Part shown: piece by piece, positions 63,518 to 64,000 of the stretch
Layout: every line of letters begins with the position of its first letter
Numbering within the stretch: the stretch's first letter is position 1
The notes under the pieces: generated by a model
The model's input: only the letters and a program-made list of their open reading frames with translations
Database searches by the model: none
Told to the model about the DNA's origin: nothing
Assembly (NCBI RefSeq): GCF_000379465.1
Contig: NZ_KB905387.1
Location: 191 to 64,190, forward strand
From: Sciscionella marina DSM 45152
Lineage (GTDB): Bacteria; Actinomycetota; Actinomycetes; Mycobacteriales; Pseudonocardiaceae
Direction of reading: 5' to 3'
DNA: 64,000 nt
Translations under genes and position numbers: made by a program

Positions 63518-64000
63518 AGTGGGGCCAGATAGTCGAAGAAGCGTTCGGTCTGATCGACCCGCAGCCGGGTCAGCTTGCGATAGCTGATCAGCCAGCGGCC
63601 GTTCGTTTTCCGGTACTCCTCGTGGTAGTGGCCATAACCGTGGAGGTGTTCCTCGTGGTCACCGTTTTTCCACCACAGCTTGTCCTCCATCGCCCAGATT
63701 CCCCGCGCCGTGGTGTCCGAGGTGAGTTCGATCTCCGGGGTGTGACCGTGGTGCACGGTCGTCACTGCCGTCGGCCCGCCGAGCACGGCGCTGATCGCGC
63801 GGGTCAGCTTCTCCTTGCCTACCACGCGATTGGAGGTGTTCTCGGTCCGGGGCTGTTTGTCGTCCGGCAGCCCGCTCCAAGTCTCGGACACGACATCGTC
63901 GGCGTGGAGCCTCGGATAGACCTCCCACTGTTTGGTGTCCAAGCAGTGTAGCCGAGCCGCGAAGGTGCGCTTGATCTCCTCGATCGCCGACAGTTGCTCG
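63514..64000 (-). CDS. SnoaL-like / NTF2-fold protein, partial at window edge
   Basis: At least 161 residues are visible, the N-terminus lying beyond 64000. The frame stays open to the edge (EQLSAIEEIKRTFAARLHCLDTKQWE). The NTF2/SnoaL_4 pattern is clear: LHADDVVSETWSG, NRVVGKEKLTRAISAVL, TVHHGHTPEIELTSDTTARGIWAMED, HGYGHYHEEYRKTNGRWLISYRKLTRL. Such proteins often act as dehydratases or ester/ring-forming enzymes on small organic substrates. It is coupled to the broken OYE gene downstream. Confidence 0.8.
   Translation of the reverse strand, partial: EQLSAIEEIKRTFAARLHCLDTKQWEVYPRLHADDVVSETWSGLPDDKQPRTENTSNRVVGKEKLTRAISAVLGGPTAVTTVHHGHTPEIELTSDTTARGIWAMEDKLWWKNGDHEEHLHGYGHYHEEYRKTNGRWLISYRKLTRLRVDQTERFFDYLAPL

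Noticed and set aside
1-64000. CRISPR arrays, tRNA and rRNA genes
   Set aside because: No evenly spaced repeats and no recognisable tRNA or rRNA sequence were noticed by eye; a tRNAscan or CRISPR search was not possible.

Overview
The window is high-GC actinobacterial DNA. The WXG100/EspG/DUF3558 genes, the GC-rich codon use and the type of natural-product genes suggest a Pseudonocardiales-like soil actinomycete; the genus cannot be fixed from sequence alone. It falls into four parts.

(1) About 1-6.8 kb is a decayed accessory edge. It holds a broken methyltransferase, a dead IS3 element, the tail of a DUF3732-like gene, a leftward operon of type VII (ESX) secretion-associated genes (EspG-like, DUF3558 lipoprotein, two WXG100/ESX-like proteins of which one is frameshifted, small unknowns) and an IS5-family element with a nonsense codon.

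(2) About 7-48.6 kb is a biosynthetic cluster for a glycosylated aromatic polyketide. It has an atypical LuxR-type regulator and a SARP. Deoxyaminosugar genes (2,3-dehydratase, 3-aminotransferase, 3-C-methyltransferase, 4-ketoreductase, N-methyltransferase) sit with one glycosyltransferase and a secreted GH78-like glycosidase. Export is by a TetR-controlled MFS pump and a DrrAB-like ABC pair. Tailoring enzymes are two FAD monooxygenases, an ABM-type oxygenase, O-methyltransferases, SDRs, an acyl-CoA ligase and a metal-dependent cyclase. The type II PKS core is KSalpha, CLF, C9-type ketoreductase and two didomain aromatase/cyclases on the minus strand. Diverging from it are ACP, acyltransferase, a KASIII-like protein with Ser in place of Cys, and a 3003-residue type I PKS (KSQ-AT-ACP, then KS-AT-DH-ER-KR-ACP, no thioesterase). 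The simplest reading is that the type I PKS makes a 2-methylbutyryl starter, the KASIII/AT pair passes it to the type II system, and the aromatic product carries a branched alkyl side chain and an N,N-dimethyl, 3-C-methyl, 3-amino trideoxysugar. This layout resembles pluramycin-type clusters; product identity is inference.

(3) About 48.6-54 kb is a junction of debris: an MFS tail, IS481 and IS3 remnants and a broken RpiR regulator, around an HTH-membrane protein, a secreted protein and a secreted phospholipase A2-like protein.

(4) About 54-62.7 kb is a LacI-controlled sugar-catabolic locus. A leftward operon (NagA, ManD-type mannonate dehydratase, mannitol dehydrogenase-family oxidoreductase) and a rightward operon (sodium:solute symporter, AGE-family epimerase, NagB) flank the lacI gene, and matching operator-like palindromes lie before each operon. 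The right edge holds a decayed Old Yellow Enzyme gene and a partial SnoaL-like gene.
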